From a virus: a stretch of DNA of 56,741 nt. Position numbers and translations under genes: made by a program. How positions within the stretch are numbered: the first letter of the stretch is position 1; each line of letters begins with the position of its first letter. This document shows, one piece after another, positions 35,871-46,100 of this stretch. The stretch is from positions 1 through 56,741 of IMG/VR virus record IMGVR_UViG_3300042691_019044; one strand, 5' to 3'. Under the pieces are notes generated by a model, which ran no database searches, was not told the DNA's origin, and saw nothing but the letters and a program-made list of their open reading frames with translations.

Positions 35871-38395
35871 AAACAAGAACACCAAATAATGATATAGTTT
35901 TATCAACTAATATTTTAGGTGAAGATTATTCATCTGATAGGGATTTCTATAACCAAAAACTATTAAATTTTACAAGAAATAGTGTTGTTAATGGTGTTAC
36001 GGATTCAGAAGTTTATGAATATAAACCAAATAATATCAGTGAGATAAATTTTAATATATTCTTTTTGCATTATGTGCAAAATAACGAATTAGTGGAGTTG
36101 AGAAAATATATTGAATCGGGGTTTGACGCACAATATAATAAATCAAAAGTAGCTTTTGGTTTAACAAATACGAGTAATATTGAAATAGCTAAAGCTTTTA
36201 ATAATGTTTATGAAACAAGACAATCAAATGGTCTAAGAGAAGAACCAGTTTTAAGTGAAAGATCGCTAACCAAGTTCCAAGCGTTAAAACAGAAACCATA
36301 TGTTGTTAGGGATTTTATCGGAGAAAGTTTTTTAAAAAAACCAATAAAATCTGGAATACCTATTTTTTACAATACATTTACACTACCATTTTGGCCATCA
36401 AAAGATAAGTGGTTAAATGAGCCATTGCTTTTTACAAATAAACCGTATTTTTATAATTCATTTTTATTGATGGAAGTTTATGATTCAACATCAATTACCT
36501 CACAAAATAGAATACAATCAATACCAGTTTTTGTTAATAGCAGATATAATATAACCGAAAAAAATATAACAAACAATTTTCATTACGAAAGACCGTGCTT
36601 TAAGTTAACGGATGGTGTGGATGGTTTTTCATTTTTCTTTATGAACAATTATATCACAAATGAATTTTATGTAAAATATTCATTCTGGGATGCACTAAAC
36701 GGTAAGAAAATTAGCTTGATACCATCATCAAATTTAGATGCCAATAAAAAATGGCTACAAGACCCAGATAACTTTAATCAGAATTTAAGATATTTGAAAT
36801 ATGTTTTAGATTACGATAATAAAACTTATAAGATATACGAATATAATCCGATCACAAAAGAATATGATAGTGAAAGAAGTAATTTTGATCTTTATCAAAT
36901 AGAATTTGATTCTTATTATAAAGGAAAAATCGTACCAAATGAAAAACCAAAAGACTCTAAGTTATCTGTAACAACTCAAGAAATTTTAAATCCTTTAACG
37001 TTTACTATAAAAAATTTGTATACAACAAATTTTGTCACCGATATAACGGGTAAGTATATGACGTTAAATAATAATGACATATCTAATATACCAACATTTT
37101 TAGGTACAACTAGTGGTTTTATTAGCACTTTTAATACTTATTTATCAAGCTTAAATACGGAAGTTTTTGGTGAGCGAACTGAGCAAAATTTTACATTACC
37201 AGTTTTAAATAGAAACGTTAAGACATATCGTGTACCGATAAAGTCATTTCTAATTAAAAATGTTGATAAAAAAACATGGATCGTTAGAAATTTAGAATTT
37301 AAGGATATTAGTATCAGTGTTAATAACACTGTCACAAGTAATGTTGTTTATAACCAAAGACAAAGTTTATGGAACGAAAAACCAAGCTATCGTGTTGGTG
37401 AGGCTTTGATGTTATTAACGGCTGACCAGTCCAGTAATAAACCAACTTTGATTACATCGAATGATTCGGTGCTTTTTACTAAAAAAGTTTTAACAAAATA
37501 CATGGAAAGTCCAGTTGTTTTTAAAGAATTATTGAGTGCAATTGAGCGTGAAAGATATAGTCTTATCACATATGGTTCATCCTACACGGAAAATTTTATA
37601 GCAAACTTTATAACAAATTGCTTTAAAAAATTAGGGGTTAATTTTTATAACAGTTATGGGCACTCACCAAAATATATTGGCTACGCTTTAAACCCAGCGA
37701 ATATTTCAGCTGGTCAGAATACTAATTACAGTGAAATATATTTTTATATAAACACTTTAACAGAAAAATACACAACATTAAAAAATAAAAACAGACAACA
37801 ATTTGAACAATTAAGAGATGAGGCCGTGGCACTTTTATCTTCTTATAAACAATTAACTCAAGATGAAAACGGTATTGTTTTTACGGTTGTCGACAAAATT
37901 TCAAAAGTATTACAACCAAAAGACAATCAAGAATTAATTGATGATTTTATTTTATTAACAACACAAAAAAATATTACCGCACAAGATAAAGATATCTTAA
38001 TTAATAAATTAACACCAAAAACAGCGGCGGCTAATTTGGATACAAATGTTAGTGAACTTGGTTATGAAATTAGAAACTACGCTATGACAATGTATGCAAT
38101 ACAAAGTGGTGATAAATTCATAATACCAAACGAGAGTAATAAAATAGATATTTATTTTAGTGTTGGTGAAAAAGTGAATTTTGTAATCGCTAATGCTAGT
38201 GAAATCACAATAAGGGGTAAGTTAAGGTTATCAATTATTGACGATACGGGTGAGATAAAAAATATAGTGATACCAATAAAATCTTCAATAAAAGCTAAAA
38301 TAAAATCGGATACACCGAAAGGTAACACACCAAAATATAAGGTCGAAAAAGAACCTGGTGGGGGTAAAATGAAAGGGTTAAATCAAATTGTATGA
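35864..38395 (+). CDS. Structural protein of unknown function (843 aa)
   Basis: It overlaps the previous gene by 7 bases and the next by 4. Aromatic-rich beta-type sequence dominates (for example IFYNTFTLPFWPSKDKWLNE at ~167-186). A helical part around 635-735 and a final beta domain follow from about 750 (FIIPNESNKIDIYFSVGEKV). The tail is very basic (SSIKAKIKSDTPKGNTPKYK). No known motif was found. The context is entirely baseplate/tail, so a virion protein is the natural reading. The basic tail might contact a polyanionic partner, but that is speculation. Confidence 0.5.
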   Translation: MLKTRTPNNDIVLSTNILGEDYSSDRDFYNQKLLNFTRNSVVNGVTDSEVYEYKPNNISEINFNIFFLHYVQNNELVELRKYIESGFDAQYNKSKVAFGLTNTSNIEIAKAFNNVYETRQSNGLREEPVLSERSLTKFQALKQKPYVVRDFIGESFLKKPIKSGIPIFYNTFTLPFWPSKDKWLNEPLLFTNKPYFYNSFLLMEVYDSTSITSQNRIQSIPVFVNSRYNITEKNITNNFHYERPCFKLTDGVDGFSFFFMNNYITNEFYVKYSFWDALNGKKISLIPSSNLDANKKWLQDPDNFNQNLRYLKYVLDYDNKTYKIYEYNPITKEYDSERSNFDLYQIEFDSYYKGKIVPNEKPKDSKLSVTTQEILNPLTFTIKNLYTTNFVTDITGKYMTLNNNDISNIPTFLGTTSGFISTFNTYLSSLNTEVFGERTEQNFTLPVLNRNVKTYRVPIKSFLIKNVDKKTWIVRNLEFKDISISVNNTVTSNVVYNQRQSLWNEKPSYRVGEALMLLTADQSSNKPTLITSNDSVLFTKKVLTKYMESPVVFKELLSAIERERYSLITYGSSYTENFIANFITNCFKKLGVNFYNSYGHSPKYIGYALNPANISAGQNTNYSEIYFYINTLTEKYTTLKNKNRQQFEQLRDEAVALLSSYKQLTQDENGIVFTVVDKISKVLQPKDNQELIDDFILLTTQKNITAQDKDILINKLTPKTAAANLDTNVSELGYEIRNYAMTMYAIQSGDKFIIPNESNKIDIYFSVGEKVNFVIANASEITIRGKLRLSIIDDTGEIKNIVIPIKSSIKAKIKSDTPKGNTPKYKVEKEPGGGKMKGLNQIV

Positions 38396-39219
38396 AACAA
38401 GTATTAATGTCAAATAGTTACGATAACAGTATAGTTATTAATTTGGAGGCGAATACGGTTATACCTGGTTCTTATATAAATGCGGAGTATAATGTACCAG
38501 AAGAATATAAATTATTGCAATTGGAGGAAATTGCAAATAAGTTTGATCAAAAATCCGTTAAACCAAAACCATCTTTTTCGTATTTAACAAACACAAAAAT
38601 TATATCAACTTATGATGATGTAATAAGTCATTTTACACCGTCACCTAATAAGTATTTTGTAACAGGAATAACTGAAAGTAAATCAAATTTAATAACAAAA
38701 TATTTTAAAAAAGTTAATTTTATAAAATCAGCTGAATCTTTAAAACCGCTACAAAAATTAAATTTTAAAAAAATTGTTGGAAATATTGATAACACCCCAG
38801 CTGAAGTTGAAGAAAAGTTTGATACAAATCACAATTTAAGAAATAAAGTTAAGTTAGATATACCAGGTTTAGATATATTCGCCATGATCATAAGTGAAAA
38901 TAATGCTGGTTTAATTGAATATGTTTTGTATTTAGAGACAGAAAATCCCATAAAGTATGTTGATTTAGGTGACGGATTTGCTAGATTTACATATATGAGA
39001 TCTCATTATGAGGAAACCCCAACAGCAAACATGGTTATATACGATGGAATAGTTGAAGAACCAAAAATCATATCGGAAGTATTTATTGATAGAGGTTTAA
39101 ATAGCGCTTTTGAGCGAGTTAAAAAACTTAAAAATGTTAAAGATATGAATGAATTAACTAAAACTGGATTGGGTTACTATAAAATAAACACAAAGGGATA
39201 CAATTTTAAAACAAGATAA
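38392..39219 (+). CDS. Structural protein of unknown function (275 aa)
   Basis: It starts with a four-base ATGA overlap. The N-terminal third is beta-type and the middle is Lys/Asn-rich. The C-terminus has an ordered block EVFIDRGLNSAFERVKKLKN, then DMNELTKTGLGYYKINTKGY (about residues 226-268), which looks like a compact conserved helix-turn-strand unit. No enzyme motif is seen. Its tight placement between two virion-like genes suggests a small connector or accessory protein of the baseplate. Confidence 0.5.
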   Translation: MKQVLMSNSYDNSIVINLEANTVIPGSYINAEYNVPEEYKLLQLEEIANKFDQKSVKPKPSFSYLTNTKIISTYDDVISHFTPSPNKYFVTGITESKSNLITKYFKKVNFIKSAESLKPLQKLNFKKIVGNIDNTPAEVEEKFDTNHNLRNKVKLDIPGLDIFAMIISENNAGLIEYVLYLETENPIKYVDLGDGFARFTYMRSHYEETPTANMVIYDGIVEEPKIISEVFIDRGLNSAFERVKKLKNVKDMNELTKTGLGYYKINTKGYNFKTR

Positions 39220-39223
39220 TAAA

Positions 39224-40129
39224 ATGGCAATTGGATTATATGGTGTAAAAAGACCTGCGGATGTTGATCCAACGGACATTGAAGTTATTGTTATATACAC
39301 CAAAACAAGAAATGCAACCGAAGCTCAAACTGTAACAAAATTGTTTGGTAATCAGGTAATTAAACCAATGATGTCAAGTTCCGCACTCGGCGGTACGGAT
39401 GTTGAATTATTGGGTGGTTTATATAATTTAACTTTACCGAGAAACGTTTTTGGTCAAAAAGGTTTTTATACAATTTATTTAAGACCAGCTCAAATCAGGG
39501 TTAAAATTGAGGATTGTGCCGAATTGGCCACATACCCTGACGTTAAGGGTTTGGTTTTTAATATTGATCAGGCGCCTATTGATTTTAGTAATAAATTTAC
39601 AAACAACGGATTAGATGGGTATAGGGTTGAATATTTAAATAATGATGGTACAAAAATACCTAATCTTTATAGAGTTATCACATCTTCATTTATATCCGAA
39701 CCCGTTCAGATAAACACACCAAACTCTTCACAGAAAACAATAAAATACATTTATAATAATGTTGGTAATTTATTGTTTTGTACGGTGACACCAAACGCAG
39801 CTCCAAGTTTTAAACCAACATCAGCGCCTTTTATTGGTAGAAAAGACCAAAATGTTATTCTAACAAATACTAGTTTTTCACCACAAATGATTGAACTGGA
39901 GATGGTAAATTATGATGTTGAAAGTTTAGCTATTGGTTTATTCGCGGATCAAACAAAATCTATGGACGATGGTATCTATACAATTTATGATTTTGATGGT
40001 AATATCTATGCTCAGTATGATTTATATGAGATTAGAGATAGTGTTAATAAAAAACTTTATGAGGTTAGACGAAAAAGAACAACCGTTGATACAACAAAAT
40101 CTTTAAATAATATAGTGAGAAATGGCTGA
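39224..40129 (+). CDS. Structural protein of unknown function (301 aa)
   Basis: The start context is AATAAAATGGCA. The sequence is predominantly beta: MAIGLYGVKRPADVDPTDIE at the N-terminus, NVFGQKGFYTIYLRPAQIRV about residues 77-96, and GIYTIYDFDGNIYAQYDLYE near 245-264. The C-terminus is basic. It overlaps the 2551-aa gene by 8 bases, suggesting translational coupling and perhaps assembly together. No family is recognised, and no cysteine pair, membrane segment or catalytic motif stands out. Confidence 0.5.
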   Translation: MAIGLYGVKRPADVDPTDIEVIVIYTKTRNATEAQTVTKLFGNQVIKPMMSSSALGGTDVELLGGLYNLTLPRNVFGQKGFYTIYLRPAQIRVKIEDCAELATYPDVKGLVFNIDQAPIDFSNKFTNNGLDGYRVEYLNNDGTKIPNLYRVITSSFISEPVQINTPNSSQKTIKYIYNNVGNLLFCTVTPNAAPSFKPTSAPFIGRKDQNVILTNTSFSPQMIELEMVNYDVESLAIGLFADQTKSMDDGIYTIYDFDGNIYAQYDLYEIRDSVNKKLYEVRRKRTTVDTTKSLNNIVRNG

Positions 40130-43100
40130 TCTTAGTTTTACAACAAATAATCAAATTATTAGGGACTTATATGATACACCACAAGGTGCAATTGATGCGT
40201 CTAAGGAACTTGGTTGTGATGGATATCGTACATATATCATAAATGGTGATGTTAAATATGTACCATGTTCATCGTTTTTACAATACGAAAGAGCCTTAAG
40301 ATACAGAACTGTACAAGGTAAAATTGGTGCGTTTGGTGATGATACATTTGGTAGTAAATTAGTTGGTTTGCAATTTGCAAACGCTAAAGATGAAATACAA
40401 GGTGACCCATTTTTCACCCTGGGTAATTTTTCGATTCAAAAAAGTGTACAACAAGGGGCTCAGGCGTCACAGTTACAAATACAAACAAACGAAAGTACAC
40501 AAAATGATGCTGTAAAAAGTTTTACGGTTGAAAGTATCGCACAAAGAAATTTACCATATTTTGAGGGTAAAGAATATATTGAGGCATTAAAACAAAAGGT
40601 TACAGAAAATTTAACTGTAAAGGTTTTATTTGATAGAAGAAAATTAGATAATTACGTTTTATTTTCTTCGTTAAAAGAACGCTTAAAAAATGTTATTATT
40701 GAAATATACAATAATTTCCCAGCTGCAATAAAAGCTGAACCTATATCGATAACAACACCTTCGGTATCAAACTACGTCATTTACCCATTAGAAAATAGAT
40801 CTTCTTTAAAGGTAAATCTTTATGGGTTATTTAATCCATATGCTGTTGAATATAATTCATCGGGCACCACATTAAATGATAGTGAAACTGTAACAAAATA
40901 TAGGAATTTTGCAAAAACATATAAGGATTATGTGTTATTTTATAATGGCGTTGAATACCCAATAATTAGCGTACAATTACCACAGAATAGTAACGATGAT
41001 GCTACGGGCGTACAATTAACTGTGGATGGTAATCCTTTTGGAAATATTGTTGACGTTAATGGTGTTGTGAATGTTAGATTTTATATAAAACCAAAAAATA
41101 AGGTTTATAATGATTTTTTTAACAATTTAACCGACTTAGCTGCTTTTTTATTAAATAAAGACTCAAATACAGGTGAATATATAAGCGAGTTTGTTTATCC
41201 GTCAGAAGATGATAATGGTCAGATAAGAACTGTAAAAGAAACATTAATATTTCCGATGTATGATGAGTTCAACATCGATATGTTTAGTAGTAAGTTTGAT
41301 GATTATACAACAACTTTAAATGATTTCGCCGATTCTTACGATAGTATTAAAACTAACTTAATAACCAGATTTTTAACAACAGATTCTTTAAAAGAATTTG
41401 ATACAACAGACCGTAAAGCTAATTTAATATTCCAGTTATACGGTAAAACATTTGACGATATTAAAAGATATATTGATGGTATAACATTCATGAGAAATGT
41501 TAGTTATGATAAAATTGAAAACGTACCAGATCTTTTAATTAAAAACTACGCAACTATGCTCGGTTTCAATACTTTTGAAATCGAAGATGAAAATACGTTA
41601 ATTGATTCTCTATTTTCAACGGAGTTGGATAATGTTGAAAAAAGCACAACACCAGCAGAGATTGATATTGAATTATGGAGAAGAATTTTGATAAATTCTT
41701 TTTACCTATACAAATCAAAGGGAACTAGAAAATCAATTGAATTTATACTAAGATTGGTTGGTTTACCAGATGAAATTTTTGAACTTAATGAGTACATTTA
41801 TCTTGCTGAAAGACCACTAAACACCCCAGAGGTTTTGAATAAAATTTATGGACAAAGCATAATTGACGATCCAGAGATATTAGTAAAAAGAGTTCCGTTT
41901 GATACAAAAGGTTTCCCAACCGTCCCAATAAATGTAAAATACCAAGAAGATGGTGGATATCTCACCGAAAACAAAGTTAATATCGGTAAATTCGATTTCG
42001 GCCAAAGATATATTAATCAATACAAAAAATATGAAAAAACATTTTTGTTTGATGTATACAGAACAATAGACAATGTTAAAAGCTGGGTATATAACGAGGT
42101 ACCAACCACATATTATAAAGACGATAGAAATGGTTTTACCGAATACGAATCAAACGATATAAGATTATCAATTAACTCAAAAGAAATTGAAGCTTATTTA
42201 TCGGTTAATAGAATATTTGATGTTCCCGTTTATAGACAATATGCGAGAAATATAGGAATAGTTAATGCTGATTTAAATATCTTGAATAAATTTGATTCAA
42301 CCAATCTGACGTTTAATCAATTTATTAAAAATTCATTGGATACATTTATAAATCCAAAGAATAGAAAAACAATTAAAACATACCCAACATTATCAAAAAT
42401 ATATTTTGATTATTTAAAAACGACTAATACACCAATCGACAACATGAGGAGTTTGGAATTTTTAAATAAATTCGATTCTTCTTGGGTTAAATTAATTCAG
42501 CAATTTGTTCCAGCAACATCTATTATTAACGCTGGTAAAAAAATACAAAACTCCAATTTTTTAGATAACAAATTTGTATACAAACATGGTTTAAATAACG
42601 ATGTATCTTGGTTAGGTACCGATGGATCGGAATTTCAACAAAAAGCTCTTAAACCAGTTTATCTTGGTAGTACTAATGTGACAGAAAATGTTGGTATAGT
42701 TGGTGATAAACTTGAAGGTCAACCAATAACATTTAATGTTTCGGGAAAACCAGGTTCAAAAATAATTGGAACAGACCCAACTATCAATGAATATTTTGGT
42801 GTCCACTACACAATGTTTGAATATTGTGATGAGAGTGAGGGTAGGTATTATATTTGGCAAAGTGGTGTTGATTATGGTGACGATACCATATTTAACGGTA
42901 ATATAAATAAATCACTATATGCGACAACAGAACAAAGATATGGCGTTTTTGTGGTTTATGATAACAAATTATATAGATTAAACACTAGATATTTGTTTCA
43001 AGGGACTGGCCATATCCCATATATACACACAGCTGGAACAGGATCAACAATTGAAAGTAGGTACCCACCAAATAAAGCCACTGTAACAAATTCATTAAGT

Positions 43101-46100
43101 GTAACAAAAATGATATGGGAACATATCCCAATTGACGCCGATTCGAGAACAATTACGTTCGGTGATACATTATCATTAAATATTAGATCGGCTGAAAGAT
43201 CGTTTTATATGAACTCAATCGGTCGTGGTTTAGCTTATTTGGGTATTGGTGTTGAATTTGATTGCCCGCCACCAAAACCTCACGTTTGTTATTATGACTT
43301 TACTGGTAGAACGATTTCACCAGCGCTTATACATAACACTTTTAAAACCTTTGTTGATGAAGAGGGTACGACACAAACTATTAAACAACCAAGATTTTAT
43401 GGTTACAGCAGAGATTACACCCCGTTAAAACCAACTGGTCTAGTTTATGGTGAGATATCAAAATGGGCTACGCCTTATAAAAAACGTTTTAAGTGGGAAG
43501 ATGGTAAAATTTATTTTAAAAATGATATAATTGCTAATATACACGCAACTAATAAAGATAATTTAGTTGCAAATAGTAATGTCTATATTGTAACTGGTGA
43601 CACGGTAACGGGTACAACAACATACCCATCATCAGCTGGTAGTGGTTTAAAAACTCTGGGCACAGCATTAAGCACCACAAGTGGTGCAACAGTAGACCCA
43701 GCTTCAATTATTACGGGCACTCCAGGTGGTATGTATGAAAGATACCAGGATAGAACGAAAACGGATCCATTCATGCACATAGATCCAGCTTATATCTCAA
43801 AAATTAAATTAAATCCGAACAGAGCATCATATTCTGTTAACTTAACCAAGTCGCTAAATTTATCCCATATATTTAGCGGAGCTACATCTGAAACAACATA
43901 TAAAGCAAAAGATAATATCATAAACGGAGAATTATTTATTTCAGATTCTATTACAGTAAATTTTGATGGTTTTTATGGGTTAGATTCAACAAAAATAGGC
44001 CCATTCTATACGTTAAATGAAGATGGCGTATTCGTTCACACATTAGAAAATAGCATTTTATTACAACCAAACACAAATAATTATATATCAATTCAATCTT
44101 TAAATGAAAATTTTACCACAACGGGTAATGATTTAAGTTTGGTTAACACAAACCCAGGTAATTATCTAGTCGCAAAAAATAGTTTTCTTAATTTTAAATT
44201 TGAATTGTATTTTGAGTCTATCGAAAACGTTGACCAAACGGTTAATATAAAACTAATTAACTCATTAGGTTTTGTTTATGATACGCAACCATTTATATTT
44301 AATGGTTCTGATGATGCAGATTTAAGACAATACACTTTTGAATATACGGGTTTCTTTAACTCAGGCGAAAGAATTTATTTAGTCATCGAACCAATAGATT
44401 TATCGTGTACATTGTCCAGATACGAAGAAATAGATTATATACATGAAGAGGTTACTGAAGCTGAGTTCAATCAATTAAATGATCCAAGATTTAGGGTGCT
44501 ATTTAATTCTGGTTTTAGTGGTAGGGGTGAATATTTAGATGGCTACTCCATAAAACCAATTTATAATTTATCTAATTTAGATACAAATAATTTGATTTTA
44601 AGAAGTGATGTAAACAAGTACATTAATGTTCCATTTTTAAATATAGCACACTCAGTTGACCCCAATTATTATCACAACAAATTATTTTTAACTTATTTTC
44701 AAACAAATGCACAAAACACAGTTGTTTTTGATTCGTCCGAATATGATAAAAAAATTAATTTTGATAAAATTAATTTTACATTTAAAGTAAGAAGTAAAAG
44801 TGATAATTTTTCAACAACAGGATTAGTAACTGGAGTTGGTGGTAAAAATTTAGGTTATAAAACGGCTATTGTTGAGCATGAACTTAATTTTAATGATTAT
44901 TATCTCGGAAATTCTGTTAGACAAACAGATTACAATGATGTGACAAATGCGATAACAATAGGTAAAAATATTCGAGTAAGAAAAAATACACATAATAGAG
45001 AATTTACATACGCACCAAAACATAGTTTTTATGATAATGTGCAACTTGGAACAGCAACTGGTAACACATTAGGTGCATTTAAAGGCTACGATAATGGTTT
45101 AAATGATTATACGATATTCGATTATAGTCAAAATATTATATCGGAATTAAGAAACAAAAAGAGATATGTTTACGGAACATTAGGTACGTCAAACTATAAC
45201 ATATATAAATTGGAAAATGATATATACGAAACGGAGATATATCAAAAAATCTTAGGACTCGTACCAGAATTTAATTCACAAGTTGTGAATTACGAATTAA
45301 ACGATGTTGTAAAAGTCTTAATTGAAGATTATAAAATTGTCGTTAATACACCAACTGGTCAAACAGTGCAAACTAAAGAGGTTTACAGATTATATGTTTG
45401 CGTTAACGATATTAATGTTGATCATTGTTATAGATTATACGACAGTAACTCTGCTACTTATATTCAGGGTGAAATACACGAAATTTACAGACCCATGGGT
45501 GCTAGATCGTGTTTCGTTGAAATTGAAAAATACAACCCAGCTAATTTTACACCTTGGGGATACGATCAAATTCCATTGCAGACGACAAATAACCCTAATT
45601 TAACTGATTACGTAAATAAGGGGCTTGTGAGTTATGACCCAACAATTGTCAGTGAATATAATTTTGGTGATATAATTTTAGGAAAATATCCGAACACATC
45701 AGGTAATGATGAGTTTTTTAGATTCATTTACCAAAAACCACTAAAATGGGATTCAACTAGACAATATTATAAAGGTGATTTTGTATTATCTGGTGTTACC
45801 GATGAAACTTCATTGGCCCCAACTGTGTATAGATTTTTTATTGCCAGAAAAGATAATATTAATGCGGCGCCATATTTGGCAACCGTTTCAACACCAACAG
45901 CCAACTGGAGACGTATAACCAGTGTTGATGATTTATTTGATCATAAATCACTTGCGGGTCTTACAAACTGGGTTGATTCAATAGGTACAAGTTGGTTAAC
46001 AATGGATTCTTATACAGCTTATTGCACAACAGCCGCAAGATTACCAAGAACATTACCTGTTAGTGATGGTGGTATGCCATTTATCGCGACAGGAAACACA